This document shows, one piece after another, positions 1 to 11,960 of a DNA stretch of 64,000 nucleotides (the first letter of the stretch is position 1; each line of letters opens with the position of its first letter). This DNA is from Epiperipatus broadwayi. Lineage: Eukaryota; Onychophora; Udeonychophora; Euonychophora; Peripatidae. The notes under the pieces were generated by a model, which worked only from the letters and a program-made list of their open reading frames with translations, searched no databases and had not been told where the DNA came from. The DNA lies in NCBI GenBank assembly GCA_028023455.1, contig JAQFVV010012575.1:359517-423516 (forward strand), in the 5' to 3' direction. The position numbers and the translations under genes are program-made.

Positions 1-456
1 TAAGGCTTCTGTGTTTACTTCCTATTTTAAAAATTTCATTTGTTGATATAATAATGACAAAATTAATTACTTGATGCATCTTTCTAAAGAAAAAGGAAAG
101 ATGGAATAAATAAAGACGTCAGCATTTCATGTCAGCATAAATAATTTTAATAGTTATATGATTTCACTTATCAAAAAGGAAAAAAATAAATCAAAGTCAA
201 ATGAATTTGAAACATCGAGAGCTACATTTTAGAACATATTTCTTTTTATATAATGTTAGTAATATGTTGAGTTAAATCTAATATTAAAATTGAAATATTT
301 ATTTTTAATAATACAATAATAACAAATCAGATACTTTAATGGTTATTAAACAAATATTAATTATTATTGAGTAAATAAATATGAACACATTATTTTCTTC
401 CAGATCCCTTGATAATATAATTTTATACAGACATATATATTTATATCACTAAACAT

Positions 457-710
457 CACATGATCACCATTTCTTATGTTTGCTCATAACTGTTATTAAA
501 ACAGGCAAAACTCTCCATACAGTAGTGCCACTCAGTGCAAGCCAGAGTAATCAATGCATGCCAAAAGGCTTGTGTATAAAATCCCTATCTTCCCCAGACT
601 AGTTTCTAGTTTGTGGCTTTCGTCAGTGCGGAGCTTTGGATCTGAGAGCACTGCACCTAGATCTGGCTTGCACTGAGTGGCACTAATGTATGGAGAGTTT
701 TGCCTATTTT
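457..710 (-). repeat. Foldback repeat family A, copy 1
   Basis: The left arm from about 498 (AAAACAGGCAAAACTCTCCA) is the reverse complement of the right arm ending near 710, so the ends are inverted repeats of about 50 bp. The 40 bases left of the arm, beginning CACATGATCACC, are the one-sided tail seen to the right of the 30.8-kb copy, so this copy lies in minus orientation. Part of the inner right arm is deleted compared with that copy. I see no clean target duplication. Confidence 0.75.
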
Positions 711-1234
711 TATATATATTATAACTAAATTATTACAAATATGTAATAATGGTAATGTTATTTATATACCCCTTCTATAAAAAATTTTCTGATATTTTAA
801 GTGGCATTGTTCAAAGAAAAAAATAAACTAATTTTATACTAGATATGTGTTTTTGTAAATTAACGTTGACATTATCAATAGCTTGGGAAGTCAGCTGAGA
901 TTTTAACAAATATAATAATCCAATTTTATTATTAAGAATTTTAAACTTTTCTCTTAATATTATAATAAATAAAAAAAATTAAAAGCGTGTGAAGCGGCGT
1001 GAAGCGTTTGAAAGAGAAGCTATAAAGAGTGCAAAAATATTAAACGCTAAGCACTTTCGAGGCGGGTAACATTGTGCATGATCTTAAAACTTGAATGGAA
1101 ATATAGGAATTTTTAATTCAAATTTTTGCATCAGCCTAATGACCACTAAATTTGAGTTCAATAAGCCTCTTAAATTATTGCTAAACTTTAAGATTATATT
1201 GAATATTGTGAGCGTATTTACATATAATTAGATT

Positions 1235-2285
1235 AGGATATGAGCACAGACTTTCACATGACCCATCACTCTCCACTCCATCTAATAACACTGATACACT
1301 TAAGCACATATATGATGAAAAGATAAATAATCACCAATATACGTATTTCATGCTAAACCAGCAAACATCAGTTGGTCCAGATTATCATCTCTACACATAT
1401 ATACTATAAGTGCTCAGATATATATTAAGATAGACAATCCTCATACTTTAATGGACAGGCTTCAATCTACTCCACACTCCAACTCTTCAACCGTCCATCC
1501 AATTGAAAATCTGATGATGGAATGCTCAAAGGCCACCCTGAGGCCGAGATTCTTGTCACACCCATGTTGACCTAAGGTCAATCTGAACCCCACATGTGTG
1601 TAGAGATGATAATCTGGACCAACTGATGATTGCTGGTTTAGCATGAAATACGTATATTGGTGATTATTTATATTTTCATCATATATGTGTTTAAGTGTAT
1701 CAGTGTTATTAGGTGGAGTGGAGAGTGGTGGGTCATGTGAAAGTCTGTGCTCATACACTAATATTACATATATATATAGACACAGGTATAAATAAGCCTG
1801 TCTTTCAGTTATTACATTATAGAGATGTCTGCCCATCCTTGCATATGTATTTAATGGATTATGTCCTGTACATGTGGGGTTCAGATTGACCTTAGGTCAA
1901 CATGGGTGTGACAAAAATCTTGGCCTCAGGGTGGCCTTTGAGCATTCCATCATCAGATTTTCAATTGGATGGACGGTTGAAGAGTTGGAGTGTGGAGTAG
2001 ATTGAAGCCTGTCCATTAATGTATGAGGATTGTCTATCTTAATATATATCTGAGCACGTATAGTATATATGTGTAGAGATGATAATCTGGACCAACTGAT
2101 GATTGCTGGTTTAGCATGAAATACGTATATTGGTGATTATTTATCTTTTCATCATATATGTGTTTAAGTGTATCAGTGTTATTAGATGGAGTGGAGAGTG
2201 GTGGGTCATGTGAAAGTCTGTGCTCATACCCTAATATTACATATATATATATAGACACAGGTATAAATAAGCCTGTCTTTCAGTT
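1235..2285 (+). mobile_element. Composite palindromic element, family B, with 13-bp target duplication
   Basis: The element is flanked by the identical 13-mer ATATAATTAGATT at 1222-1234 and 2286-2298. Inside are five blocks: module 1 inverted (1240-1400), module 2 inverted (1405-1600), module 1 direct (1601-1830), module 2 direct (1862-2060) and module 1 direct (2070-2285). The right end carries a small hairpin (ACAGG...GCCTGT) and ends CTTTCAGTT, an end also found in the 61.3-kb copy. Long open frames across it come from the inverted repeats and are not genes. The flanking duplication shows that the whole 1.05 kb inserted as one unit. Confidence 0.85.
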
Positions 2286-2299
2286 ATATAATTAGATTG

Positions 2300-4800
2300 T
2301 AAAATTTGTTGCGATCTCCAGTGATTTTCCAAGCTAATGATAATGTCAGAGCTAATTAATAAAAAAAAAAACATCTTACAAAAGATTGGTTGATTTTTTC
2401 ATCAAACCTTGATGTTTGAAACATCAAACAATTTCTATATAGGAAATAAAAAATAATGTTAGCATTATATATATATCATTTCCTAAGATCAAATTTCAAT
2501 ATTAAAAATTATCCATAATATTGTTCTCGTTATAAAATTTTAAATATTAATCAATCTTAAACAGTATTGATAATAAATAACTTGAAAATAAATAAAATGT
2601 ATGCAATATATCAAACAGTTTTTATTCTTTATGGGATCATTATCCAGATGTCTTCTTTTAATAATCACATGACAAACTATTCTATAATCATTCAAATATA
2701 ATACATTGAAAACATTATCAATTTTGTTTCAGATCGATTAAAATTTTAAAATTTATTATCATTTTCTGACACTAGAGAGCTTTTTAATTATATGTAAACA
2801 GCTTCAATGAGTTAATTTCAAAACATTGCATATTTAATCTTTTGATAACATGTACACACACAATATATATTTGTTGAATGATATAATGTTCTGTGTATGG
2901 GCAGTGTAGTTTGTTTAAGCATTAGCAACGTTTACCTGTAACATTTGATTTTATCTATATTAATCATTACTTAGTCCTATAAACCTTTCTATTAGCTAGT
3001 TCAATATTTTTATATGCTTATTCATATCACCTTCCCAATCATTATAATATTTCACCAACACACACACTGTGAATAAATATAAAGTCTGAACCAAACAACT
3101 GATTCCTTTTGAGTTAACTTCCAGCTAGCAATATACACTAGTATATTAATATACACTAATATATTAATGGACATTTTATTTATATTAGTATATTTTCATA
3201 TATATATACACACACGGAAATAATAAGTTTATTACATATTAAAGTAAATATTTTTATGGATAAAAGATCTGAACATATATTCTCATTAATATTAGCAGAA
3301 TTATATTAAATTTTTTAGGCACCTCTATAACTTTCTGTAATGATCTGTACTACTAAATGATGATTTGGTGAAAACCAGATAGAATATCAGTATAATGAAA
3401 ATATTAACGACAACAAAAAATATAGCTGAACCTGAAATGTTTATTCACACACACATATATATATATTGTAATGGTATGAACTAAAAAGTGAACCTGGCGT
3501 TATCATCATCAACTTCAGTTAATACATAAAATTTACATATACGATGAATATAACAACCATGAGAGATCAATAATAAACTGTCAATAATTTCACCAGCATT
3601 ACAGAGAATAATAATAACCATTTATCATCATGAATAATCAACAATAAAAATCAACAGTCAATCTTGTAAATGGATTTGAAAGTGGTCCACTATAGACCAG
3701 GCTAAAACTTAGGGCCAAACTTAGGGCAGACATAAAAACGATATTTTGGATGCACATACTTAAGAGCTAAAGCATCAAAATATTAAAAAAATATAAAATA
3801 ATGCTGAGATACTGAAACATGCTAATTATTATCATGCTCTGGTCACTTAGTACCATTAATGTACTGATCAACTATAACCTTAATTTCTAATAATAAAAAC
3901 TATAAATAAAATGTAGGGTATGAACTTTAAAGAATATATCTTTGCATTAACCAGGATCCATCAAATGAATGTCCATAACACCAAACATAAACCCTTATCC
4001 ATATAATTGACCATTATGCACAAATCCAGCTCAGGGAGCAAGAACTCTATAAACTGTTACTGTGAGCAAGAGATAATACCAACAATATTTTAAGCCTATT
4101 TTAGAATTGAATAAATTCACTGAAAGAGCTTAAATAATGAAATATAAATCTATTAATTAGAAACAATAATAATAAAATGAAAGGTCTATAGAGTATGCTA
4201 TAAATATGAATACATCATTCTGATTTGATTAAAATAATACACACACTATAGCTAAGCATACATACATGCTATGTAATAATATAAAATTAACATGTTCAAA
4301 TTATCATAAACTAATAAAAAATCAATTCACTTTAATAATACATAAATAATGATTGATTTAAATATATATGTCTCCATGAACACATCTATATAAGCACACA
4401 GATGTTCTGTATAATAAAATAAAATTAATATATTTGAATTGTCATATAATAATAAAAGAATCAATTAATTTTAGTAACAAATAAATGATTAATTTTAACA
4501 TGTGTGTGGGTACCCATTCAAATGTGTGCACACACTGGCATTTATCTCCTAATAATATTTTATAAGATAAAAAAATAAACTTATTAAGTCATACAAGACA
4601 GTTAATTTGATGTTAAAAATATACATAAAATGTACATATAAGTGTGTACATATGCATATATAAAATAGATAGTATGAATTTTAAAGAAATCAATTTTATT
4701 TGTCCATTATTTTTAATTACTTTTAAAACTTGTAAATTAAAGATTTAAACTGTGAAGTTAAATATTTAAAATAATGTTATTTCACTCATCAGCTGAGACC
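2300..4800. other. AT-rich stretch with no recognisable gene
   Basis: Only short AT and CA/TA microsatellite runs are visible. No open frame resembles a protein, and I recognise no dispersed repeat. Confidence 0.6.
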
Positions 4801-4820
4801 TGTGTGTACTTTATATATAT

Positions 4821-5788
4821 ATGAAAAACAAAACAAGTTTTACATACGTAAAAACCTGCTATCGCTTGTATTAATGATCAATAGATGGAGCTTGACCAAG
4901 ACCTCCAAACAAGCGTATTTGTTTACATAAACGTCAGAGTCAATATTCACTGTCTCTTTCATTTTGCTCCACCCTCAGATCAGCTGATTTCAAGCTGATT
5001 TGCTCTCATCAGTGAAGGGATAGAAGTTAGAAACTAGACCTAAATATTAACTCCAAGCGTTTATGCAAAACGTTTCTATCAGTTTGCAAGCATGAATTTT
5101 TTAAACACCTAAATGTCTTCAAACTCAGCCTATCAAACTAGATAGCTATGTGGGTCTGATATCAGTTCAGTTTCTTCACATAATCAAAGCTTCTGCAATC
5201 TATATCACTGCATGAAAACTTTAAAGGTACATTTATGAAAAAAACAAAACAAGTTTTATATACGTAAAAACCTGCTATCGCTTGTATTAATGATCAATAG
5301 ATGGAGCTTTACCAAGACCTCCAAACAAGTGTATTTGTTTACATAAACATCAGTGTCAATATTCACTGTCTCTTTCATTTTGCTCTACCCTCAGAGATCA
5401 GCTGATTTCAAGCTGATTTGCTCTCATCAGTGAAGGGATAGGAGTTAGAAACTAGACCTAAATATTAACTCCAAGTGTTTATGCAAAACGTTTCTATCAG
5501 TTTGCAAACATGAATTTTTTAGACACCTAAATGTCTTCAAACTCAGCCTATCAAACTAGATAGCTATGTGGGTCTGATATCAGTTCAGTTTCTCCACATA
5601 ATCAAAGCTTGGAGTTAATATTTAGGTCTAGTTTCTAACTCCTATCCCTTCACTGATGAGAGCAAATCAGCTTGAAATCAGCTGATCTGAGGGTGGAGCA
5701 AAATGAAAGAGACAGTGAATATTGACTCTGATGTTTATGTAAACAAATACACTTGTTTGGAGGTCTTGGTAAAGCTCCATCTATTGAT
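4821..5788 (+). repeat. Tandem plus inverted repeat, family E
   Basis: Two direct copies of a unit of about 414 bp start at 4821 and 5235 (both ATGAAAAA..ACAAAACAAG). At 5605-5612 the second copy breaks off at AAAGCTT and continues as an inverted partial copy to about 5788, ending beside the bases that encode the unit start. The units contain a segment near 5010-5035 and 5430-5460 (CATCAGTGAAGG, then TTAGAAACTAGACC) that resembles the core shared with family A and the short repeats at 11.2, 29.8 and 43.5 kb. Flanks are TA-rich, so target duplication is ambiguous. Confidence 0.85.
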
Positions 5789-5799
5789 TATATATATAT

Positions 5800-6950
5800 A
5801 ATATGACAAAGTAACTTTATCTGTCCTTCTCTGCATATAGATAAATTAGCATATGTACAAAATCATATCATGATAATCCTTCAACAAGCTGACTAGCACT
5901 GCAATCTCTTGGTAAGCTGGTTCATTATAATCATGTCCATAATAGAGTAGAATAATGTACTATTGACATTTTTAGGAAAGGCATGTTGGGTAACTATTGA
6001 CATTCAGTCATTTTTTTAATTTGATAGAATTCAGGCAGCCAGGCCTATTTAGTACACATATGGGCTATGAATCACAAAAAAGCAGGGACATTACTTACAC
6101 ATGACTTCAAAATCTATCATTGTGACATTAGTATTGACTTGTTTTCAGTTATAACTTTATAATAATAGTGCTATATAAAATTATTTTTTTCAAATCCATT
6201 CTTTTATAGTGCACTGTGGAATTTGAAAACAATAAATTAATGGCTTTTTCAAAATTCATCTTAATTAAAACCACATTTTTATCTCAAAGTTTTTTTAATC
6301 CTTTAAACAACATCAAATTAAAAGTTATCACAAGTTTTAATTAAAAAAATTCTTAATCTAATTAAAAATAGATAGGGGAATTTTATAATTTGACATTTAG
6401 TAAATTCTAGAAAATTTCATCGGCGTCATTCATTCAGACATTGTATATAGTAATTTAAAGTGACCGTTATATTGTCGCACCTTCTGTGCCAGTACTTCAG
6501 ATTTGCTCATATATAAATATTTGAGTTGTAGGAATAAGAGGGATTCTTTTTATTCCTGCATCAATTCTATATCTTGTATTGGTCAGAGGGTATTCATTTA
6601 TTATTTAACACTCGCAAAGTGTTTGCACAATTGGCTTGAAAGGCCGATATTCGAATGTAATTACCAGTAACATAAAAACAAGCTTGTTTTAGTTTTCAAA
6701 ATTAGGATAAACATTAAATAGACTTTCTTAAATGTATGATTTAAAATAATGTATAATAATTTTAAGTGTCAAAATTATTATTTAACCCTTAATTGTTATT
6801 CCAGTGCAATATAATAAATATTTACAAAAAAAATTATTTGTTTTTATTTCTACTTTTCCTTTCATCTTTATATATATATGCATGTACACTATTATGTTGT
6901 TGTATGTGGCATATAACTGTCTTATTATATAATGATTAAAACCAGTCAAC
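5800..6950. other. No recognisable feature
   Basis: AT-rich sequence with no protein-like open frame and no repeat I can match elsewhere in the window. Confidence 0.55.
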
Positions 6951-6962
6951 AATTAAAAAATT

Positions 6963-7141
6963 CCAATATCAATACCAATCATCAATCTTGAACCATTGTC
7001 AAGGCAACCTCTTTTTAACAATAAAATTGGAATTCCAACAATCAATAGTCTCAAACCATTATCAAGACCATATTGATTCCATCTTTATTATTAAAAGAAG
7101 GTTGCCTTAACAATGGTTTGATATTGTTATTGATATTGAGA
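6963..7141. repeat. Small inverted-repeat element, family N
   Basis: Left arm (CAATATCAATACC... to ...GGCAACCTC) and right arm (AAGGTTGCC... to ...GATATTG) are imperfect reverse complements of about 60 bp, separated by about 55 bp. It looks MITE-like or foldback. No clear target duplication or second copy was found. Confidence 0.6.
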
Positions 7142-7759
7142 TTGTCTAAGTGTTAAATAATTTTAACGATTATTTATAAATTCATTTATCCTTGAGCATT
7201 ATTACACAATATATATAAGTATACATGTGTGTGTTTGAATATATTTTATTTGACATTACTACTATTCATAAATTTCAGGTATCCATGTGGAATCGCACAA
7301 ACATAGTTAAGTGTTCTATATTGAGTTTCAGAATTGTGTAAAACACAAAGAAATTTAATTTACATCTCTGAATCATAACTGACCTATTAAAATATTATAA
7401 TCTAGAAAGATAATGTTTTTAATACTATAATGATAGCAAAGATAAGTATTTTGTGCAACAAAAATGATGATCACTAAATATTGAGAAAAAATAAAAAGAA
7501 AACCATTTTAAATTTTACTTAAAAATGGATTGAATAAAATTTCGGATGGTAACTTTAAGAAAATTGAGAATTCAGTATTAGTCCCATACTTTGACAAGCT
7601 CTGCACATGCTTGGCAGCAGGGCCTAACTTTGCATGCTTTGAGGTAATAAAAAGTGTTTAAAATATTATGTAATATATTTTTATAGGTTTATTTATTATA
7701 TGTGACTTAATAGAGGCTAATAAGTTGTTTGTTTTTTGGTCAAATATTAATATTTGCTA

Positions 7760-8066
7760 ATCTAGTATTTAAATGCTCAGATTTATATTAAGATAGCCTA
7801 TCTTCATATTTTAATGTGCAGGCTTCAATCCACTACACCCTCCAACTCTTCAGTAATCCATCTATTGAAAATCGAATGATGGAACACTCAAAGCCCACAC
7901 TGATGCTGACATTCTCATCATATCCAGGTTGACCATAAGTCATTCTGACCCCTCATGTACAGGACATAAGTATGGAGAGTTTGATGGGTGTGTGAAAGTC
8001 TGAGCTCAAAATACCCTATATATTACATTGTTTGTACAGGTATGTATATAGCCTGTATGTTAGATA
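7760..8066 (+). repeat. Diverged family B copy
   Basis: Module 2 in inverted orientation (Family B words GGCTTCAATC, CTCCAACTCTTCA, ATGTACAGGACAT) runs into the end of module 1 and the family tail, including the hairpin GTACAGG...AGCCTGTA. It is clearly older than the 1.2-kb and 61.3-kb copies. Confidence 0.65.
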
Positions 8067-8113
8067 TTAAAGTTTTTAGGTAATTTTTTTTAAAAATCAT
8101 TCATTGTTTTTTT

Positions 8114-8208
8114 CTCTATGTAATAGCATTGGCCAGGAAGTGAACCCGCTAACCCAAACAACTGCTTGTAAGGCAGCTGTGCTGACCTCTCAACCACCAA
8201 TGCTTGAC
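8114..8208 (-). mobile_element. tRNA-Gly-derived SINE, 20-bp target duplication
   Basis: On the minus strand this reads CAAGCATTGGTGGTTGAGAG through a B-box-like GGGTTCACTTCC to a 3' CTATTACATAGAGAA. It is flanked by the same 20-mer starting AAATCATTCATTG at 8094-8113 and 8209-8228. It belongs to the SINE family of the 19.1-kb and 63.9-kb copies. Confidence 0.85.
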
Positions 8209-8229
8209 AAATCATTCATTGTTTTTTTA

Positions 8230-9100
8230 TTTGTAATAGTGCATTTTCAACTTTATGGTTGTTTGAAGATGCATACAATATCAATTCTAGAATGCTGGTA
8301 CAATAAATATATATAAGTGTGTGTATATGTAAAGGTAAAAAAAGGCTTTTAAAAAATCCTCTTTGTTTTACTAGTATGATGTAAAACATTCCTGCCATGT
8401 TGCATAATTTAACATTCAAACTTAAGAACTATGTTTATTTAATAGTTAAGTTGATATCTAAAAACAGAAATGAAAACTAAATTATAAAATGACAACCATT
8501 AGATTACAAACATTGAACATGTAACTATGGGGGAAAAAACTGCAGAATTGAAGCAAAAGCAAAATTGTTCCATGTTATTACACTCTATACAACTACAGTA
8601 ATTGAAAAGTCAATAAATACTACTATAGAGTAATTTGAGAAAGGATTAAGTTAAGAATATGTGATACACTGACAAAATTATTTATTTTTATTTTCTACTT
8701 TCCAATTGTTATAGACAGATAAATAGACTACATTTATGTAAATAAATATTTTAGCTTATTTTAGCTTTTGATTAAATAAGTAACATCAAAAATTAATATC
8801 TTTTGATTTAAGTATAAAATGTTTTCTATTAACTTAATATTTGTGCCTCATGGTATGTATTGTATGTTCCTGCTGCTTGCCTTTGCTTTCCCTACCTATT
8901 CTCCATTAAATGCTTATATTTCTGATTTTTGTATCATATCAAGAACTCACATAAATTCAACTATATTTTAATTAAGTTTTTATCAATACGCAAAACCTTT
9001 TGGATTCCCAAAAAAACTGCTTCTGATAATAGAAAAGACTGGAAAAAGCAAAAAGACAGCAACTTTAAATGATGCCATTAATAAATTCAACATAATATTA
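8230..9100. other. No recognisable feature
   Basis: AT-rich, no protein-like frame. The open frames overlapping 8104-8419 are explained by the SINE and its duplicated target. Confidence 0.55.
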
Positions 9101-9120
9101 TTTTGTATTATTTCTAAAGG

Positions 9121-9441
9121 AAATATAGGGGATTTGAACTCAGACTTTCAAGCATCTTTCAACTATTACCACTATCTCATATCACTGATACACATGTTCA
9201 CACACATGTAGGAAAGATCAATAATTACCAATATACATATTTTATGATGAACAAGCCCTCATCAGTTGGTCCAGCACAAAATATGTGTATTGGTGATTAT
9301 TGATTCTTCTACACATGTGTAATCATCTGTATCAGTGATATGAGATAGTGTAGATAGTAGAAGGATGCTTGTAAGTCTGAGTTCAAATCCCCTATATTTA
9401 CAATTAGGCTCCAGATATATGACGAGTGTCTGTATTTCAAA
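9121..9441 (+). mobile_element. Foldback tRNA-like element (family B relative), 15-bp target duplication
   Basis: The 15-mer TATTATTTCTAAAGG flanks the element at 9106-9120 and 9442-9456. The arms are inverted around about 9255. The right arm ends in GAGTTCAAATCCCCTAT, which resembles a pol III B box, and the left arm begins with its complement. A one-sided tail of about 45 bp (ATTTACAATTAGGCTCC...) follows only on the right. Central words (ATCAGTTGGTCCAG, ATTGGTGATTATT) are shared with family B module 1. This is two inverted tRNA-like heads followed by one tail. Confidence 0.82.
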
Positions 9442-9459
9442 TATTATTTCTAAAGGTAA

Positions 9460-10980
9460 ATATATAAGATTAAAATAAAATATTTTTTATTTTTATACAA
9501 ACACACAACAGATTACTTTATTAAAAAACAAAGCCCATATATATATGATGAAAAAATTACGTTATAAATCATAAAATGAAAATAAAGGTCCACAACAATA
9601 ACTATATTATAACATTATTATTATTACTTTCTAAATTCTTGCTAAAGTTATTTAATACATTTATTTAACTTAGATTAAAGCACTAATGATAAAAGAATGT
9701 TAAATTCAATAACATATTTTATTACCATTTTTTAAAAATATGAAATAATATTATTATCTATAGAAATGAAGTGATACTTTATATCATGTGTTCACTATGC
9801 ACATAAATATAGGTAAAAATGAAAAATCTTTTTATTAAATAGCCAATTATAGGGAAAAGACTTCTCTTAAAACCCCTCATAGAGGATCAGTGAAGAAAGA
9901 AGAAAGCAGTATTCATTAGGCTACAAGATAAAAATATAAATGTGTATTCTATTTTTATTTATTTTATTGGTAAGGATATCTAGATAACAATCAACCAATG
10001 TATGCCTAGCTGAAATGGTTTGGAGCCTAACACCTTAAAGAAAAATTGTAAGCCTTTTGAAAATAATTTTACTTTGCTCAAATTTGAAACCCAAATCATA
10101 TATATATATGACAGCTAAATGTGTCTCAAGACCATTATATCATTATTTTCAGACACTATCTATCTATTTCACTATTTCAGAATGACAGACTTTCCAAGTT
10201 TAATCAGTTTCTTTGTTCTATAATTTTTCTTCTTCACATAACACTAGAAAATTGCCTTATTACATTAATATCACATTTAATTGGTGTTCTGGGTAAATTT
10301 TGTTTGAAAATTAATTTATACATTATTCAGTTTAGTAGTATATAATTATATATCTGCTATTCATAGCAATTATTTCATTTTATTTTTTAAAAATATATAC
10401 TGTCAAATGCATATGATTAATTTTTGCATTAACAATATATGGTTTGTTTGTAAAATAAAATAAATGTATTTAATTTTAGACTTAGAAAGCATCTTTACAA
10501 ATGAATAAGGATTAATATTCTAGTTGTTCACTATCTCATTTTATCAGATATTTCAAGTGAAATTTGTCTTTTTATTTATTGTTCTTCTATGATTGGATGA
10601 TTGGTATTTAAAATATGATCCGGCTATTTTATTCCTTTTATTTTAAGTGTGGATTGGAAACCATATTCTACAAAATCTTTCAATAGCTGCCAAAGACAAT
10701 GGTTCATTGAGGGTTAAATTTTTTGCTTAATAATTTGCAATTGATTTCTTTATTCATCTGAATTGCTTTTTTACTCCATTAAATGGCATTGGTTTATTGA
10801 TTATTAATCCTCTTTTTTTAAAGTTCTGTTTACCCAATTTACCAAGAATGCTGGAATATACATAGTTGAAACTTAATGATTTTATTGTAACTAAAATGAT
10901 CGCAAATGTAAAATAAAAGAGGCATGGTTATTACATGAAATGAATATGTAATAAACCAAAAAAAATCAAACAGTATTTAA
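9460..10980. other. No recognisable gene
   Basis: AT-rich; the 74-codon open frame at 10121 shows no family resemblance. The short CCTCATAGAGGATCAGTGAA near 9880 resembles a word at 45.93 kb, perhaps an old repeat. Confidence 0.5.
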
Positions 10981-10984
10981 ATCA

Positions 10985-11125
10985 GCAAACTATTAATGTT
11001 TTCAGTAGACTAACCATGACTTGCCAAAGCTTTGAAGGTATACTTGATGCAATAAATTTTATTAAAATTAAACTCTGATTTAATATTTCTTTTACATTAA
11101 TAGTTATAATGACTGAGTATCAGTA
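10985..11125 (+). repeat. Family K fragment
   Basis: Shares GGTATACTTGATGCAATAAA and the following tail TTTTACATTAATAGTTATAA with the complete copy at 43.65 kb. Upstream words (CAGTAGACTAACCATG) match the centre of that copy. The left arm is missing. Confidence 0.65.
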
Positions 11126-11208
11126 TACATATGAAAACAAGTCATATATCACATGACCTAGATAGTTTGCATTTACCAATATATAATAAATAAAGAGCAT
11201 GCAAATAT

Positions 11209-11274
11209 CTCACTGAAGAGAGTCATTGCTCGAAAACGGTCTGGGGATAGGAACAATCCTAGATAAATATTTCA
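11209..11274 (+). repeat. SINE-like core fragment next to AAT microsatellite
   Basis: Reads CTCACTGAAGAGAG, then CTCGAAAACGGTCTGGGGAT, then ACAATCCTAGATAAAT. The same order of words occurs at 29806-29885, and a looser version lies in the arms of family A. The AAT repeat begins where it ends, so that repeat may be its tail. Confidence 0.6.
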
Positions 11275-11457
<183 letters not shown>

Positions 11458-11960
11458 TAAATTCTTCAATTCAATTCTTTATTTATTTAATGTACATATC
11501 AACAGCATTTAGCCAATTATAGATTGCACAGTAAGGTAATTATTATATACAAATCTAAATAAGCATTAAAAAACAAAAACAAAACAAAATAAAAACAATA
11601 AAATAGACAAACAGTAAAATGAACAAATAAGTAAAAAGGTAATATATCAAATGAAATTAAGGATAATATTTTTTTAAGATGATTTTAGTGAATTGTTTAA
11701 AATCTAAATTAAAAATATGCTTATTACCAAAATCTTCGTTATAAGTTCTAGGTAAACGAAATAAAGGGGAAAATGTTAATATATCACATTTACAAATTTT
11801 AAGTTAAAAAATATTGTGAATATGAGTGTTATAATTCTGTTTCTTGATACTTAATCTAGAAAGCAAATTAGATACAGAAACAATCTGGGAAATAAATTTA
11901 TGAAGAAATTTAAGATCTCTTGGTTTTTGTCTCAGCACAATATAGTGTTTATTATTTAAA

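Noticed and set aside
457-730. Target duplication for the first family A copy
   Set aside because: Only a gapped resemblance (TATATCACTAAA / TTATAACTAAA) in AT-rich flanks.
1462-2258. Open frames of 124 and 74 codons on the minus strand
   Set aside because: They share sequence with each other because both lie in repeated modules of the palindromic family B element; the protein has no family signature.
8104-8419. Open frames on both strands
   Set aside because: Explained by a SINE and its duplicated flank.
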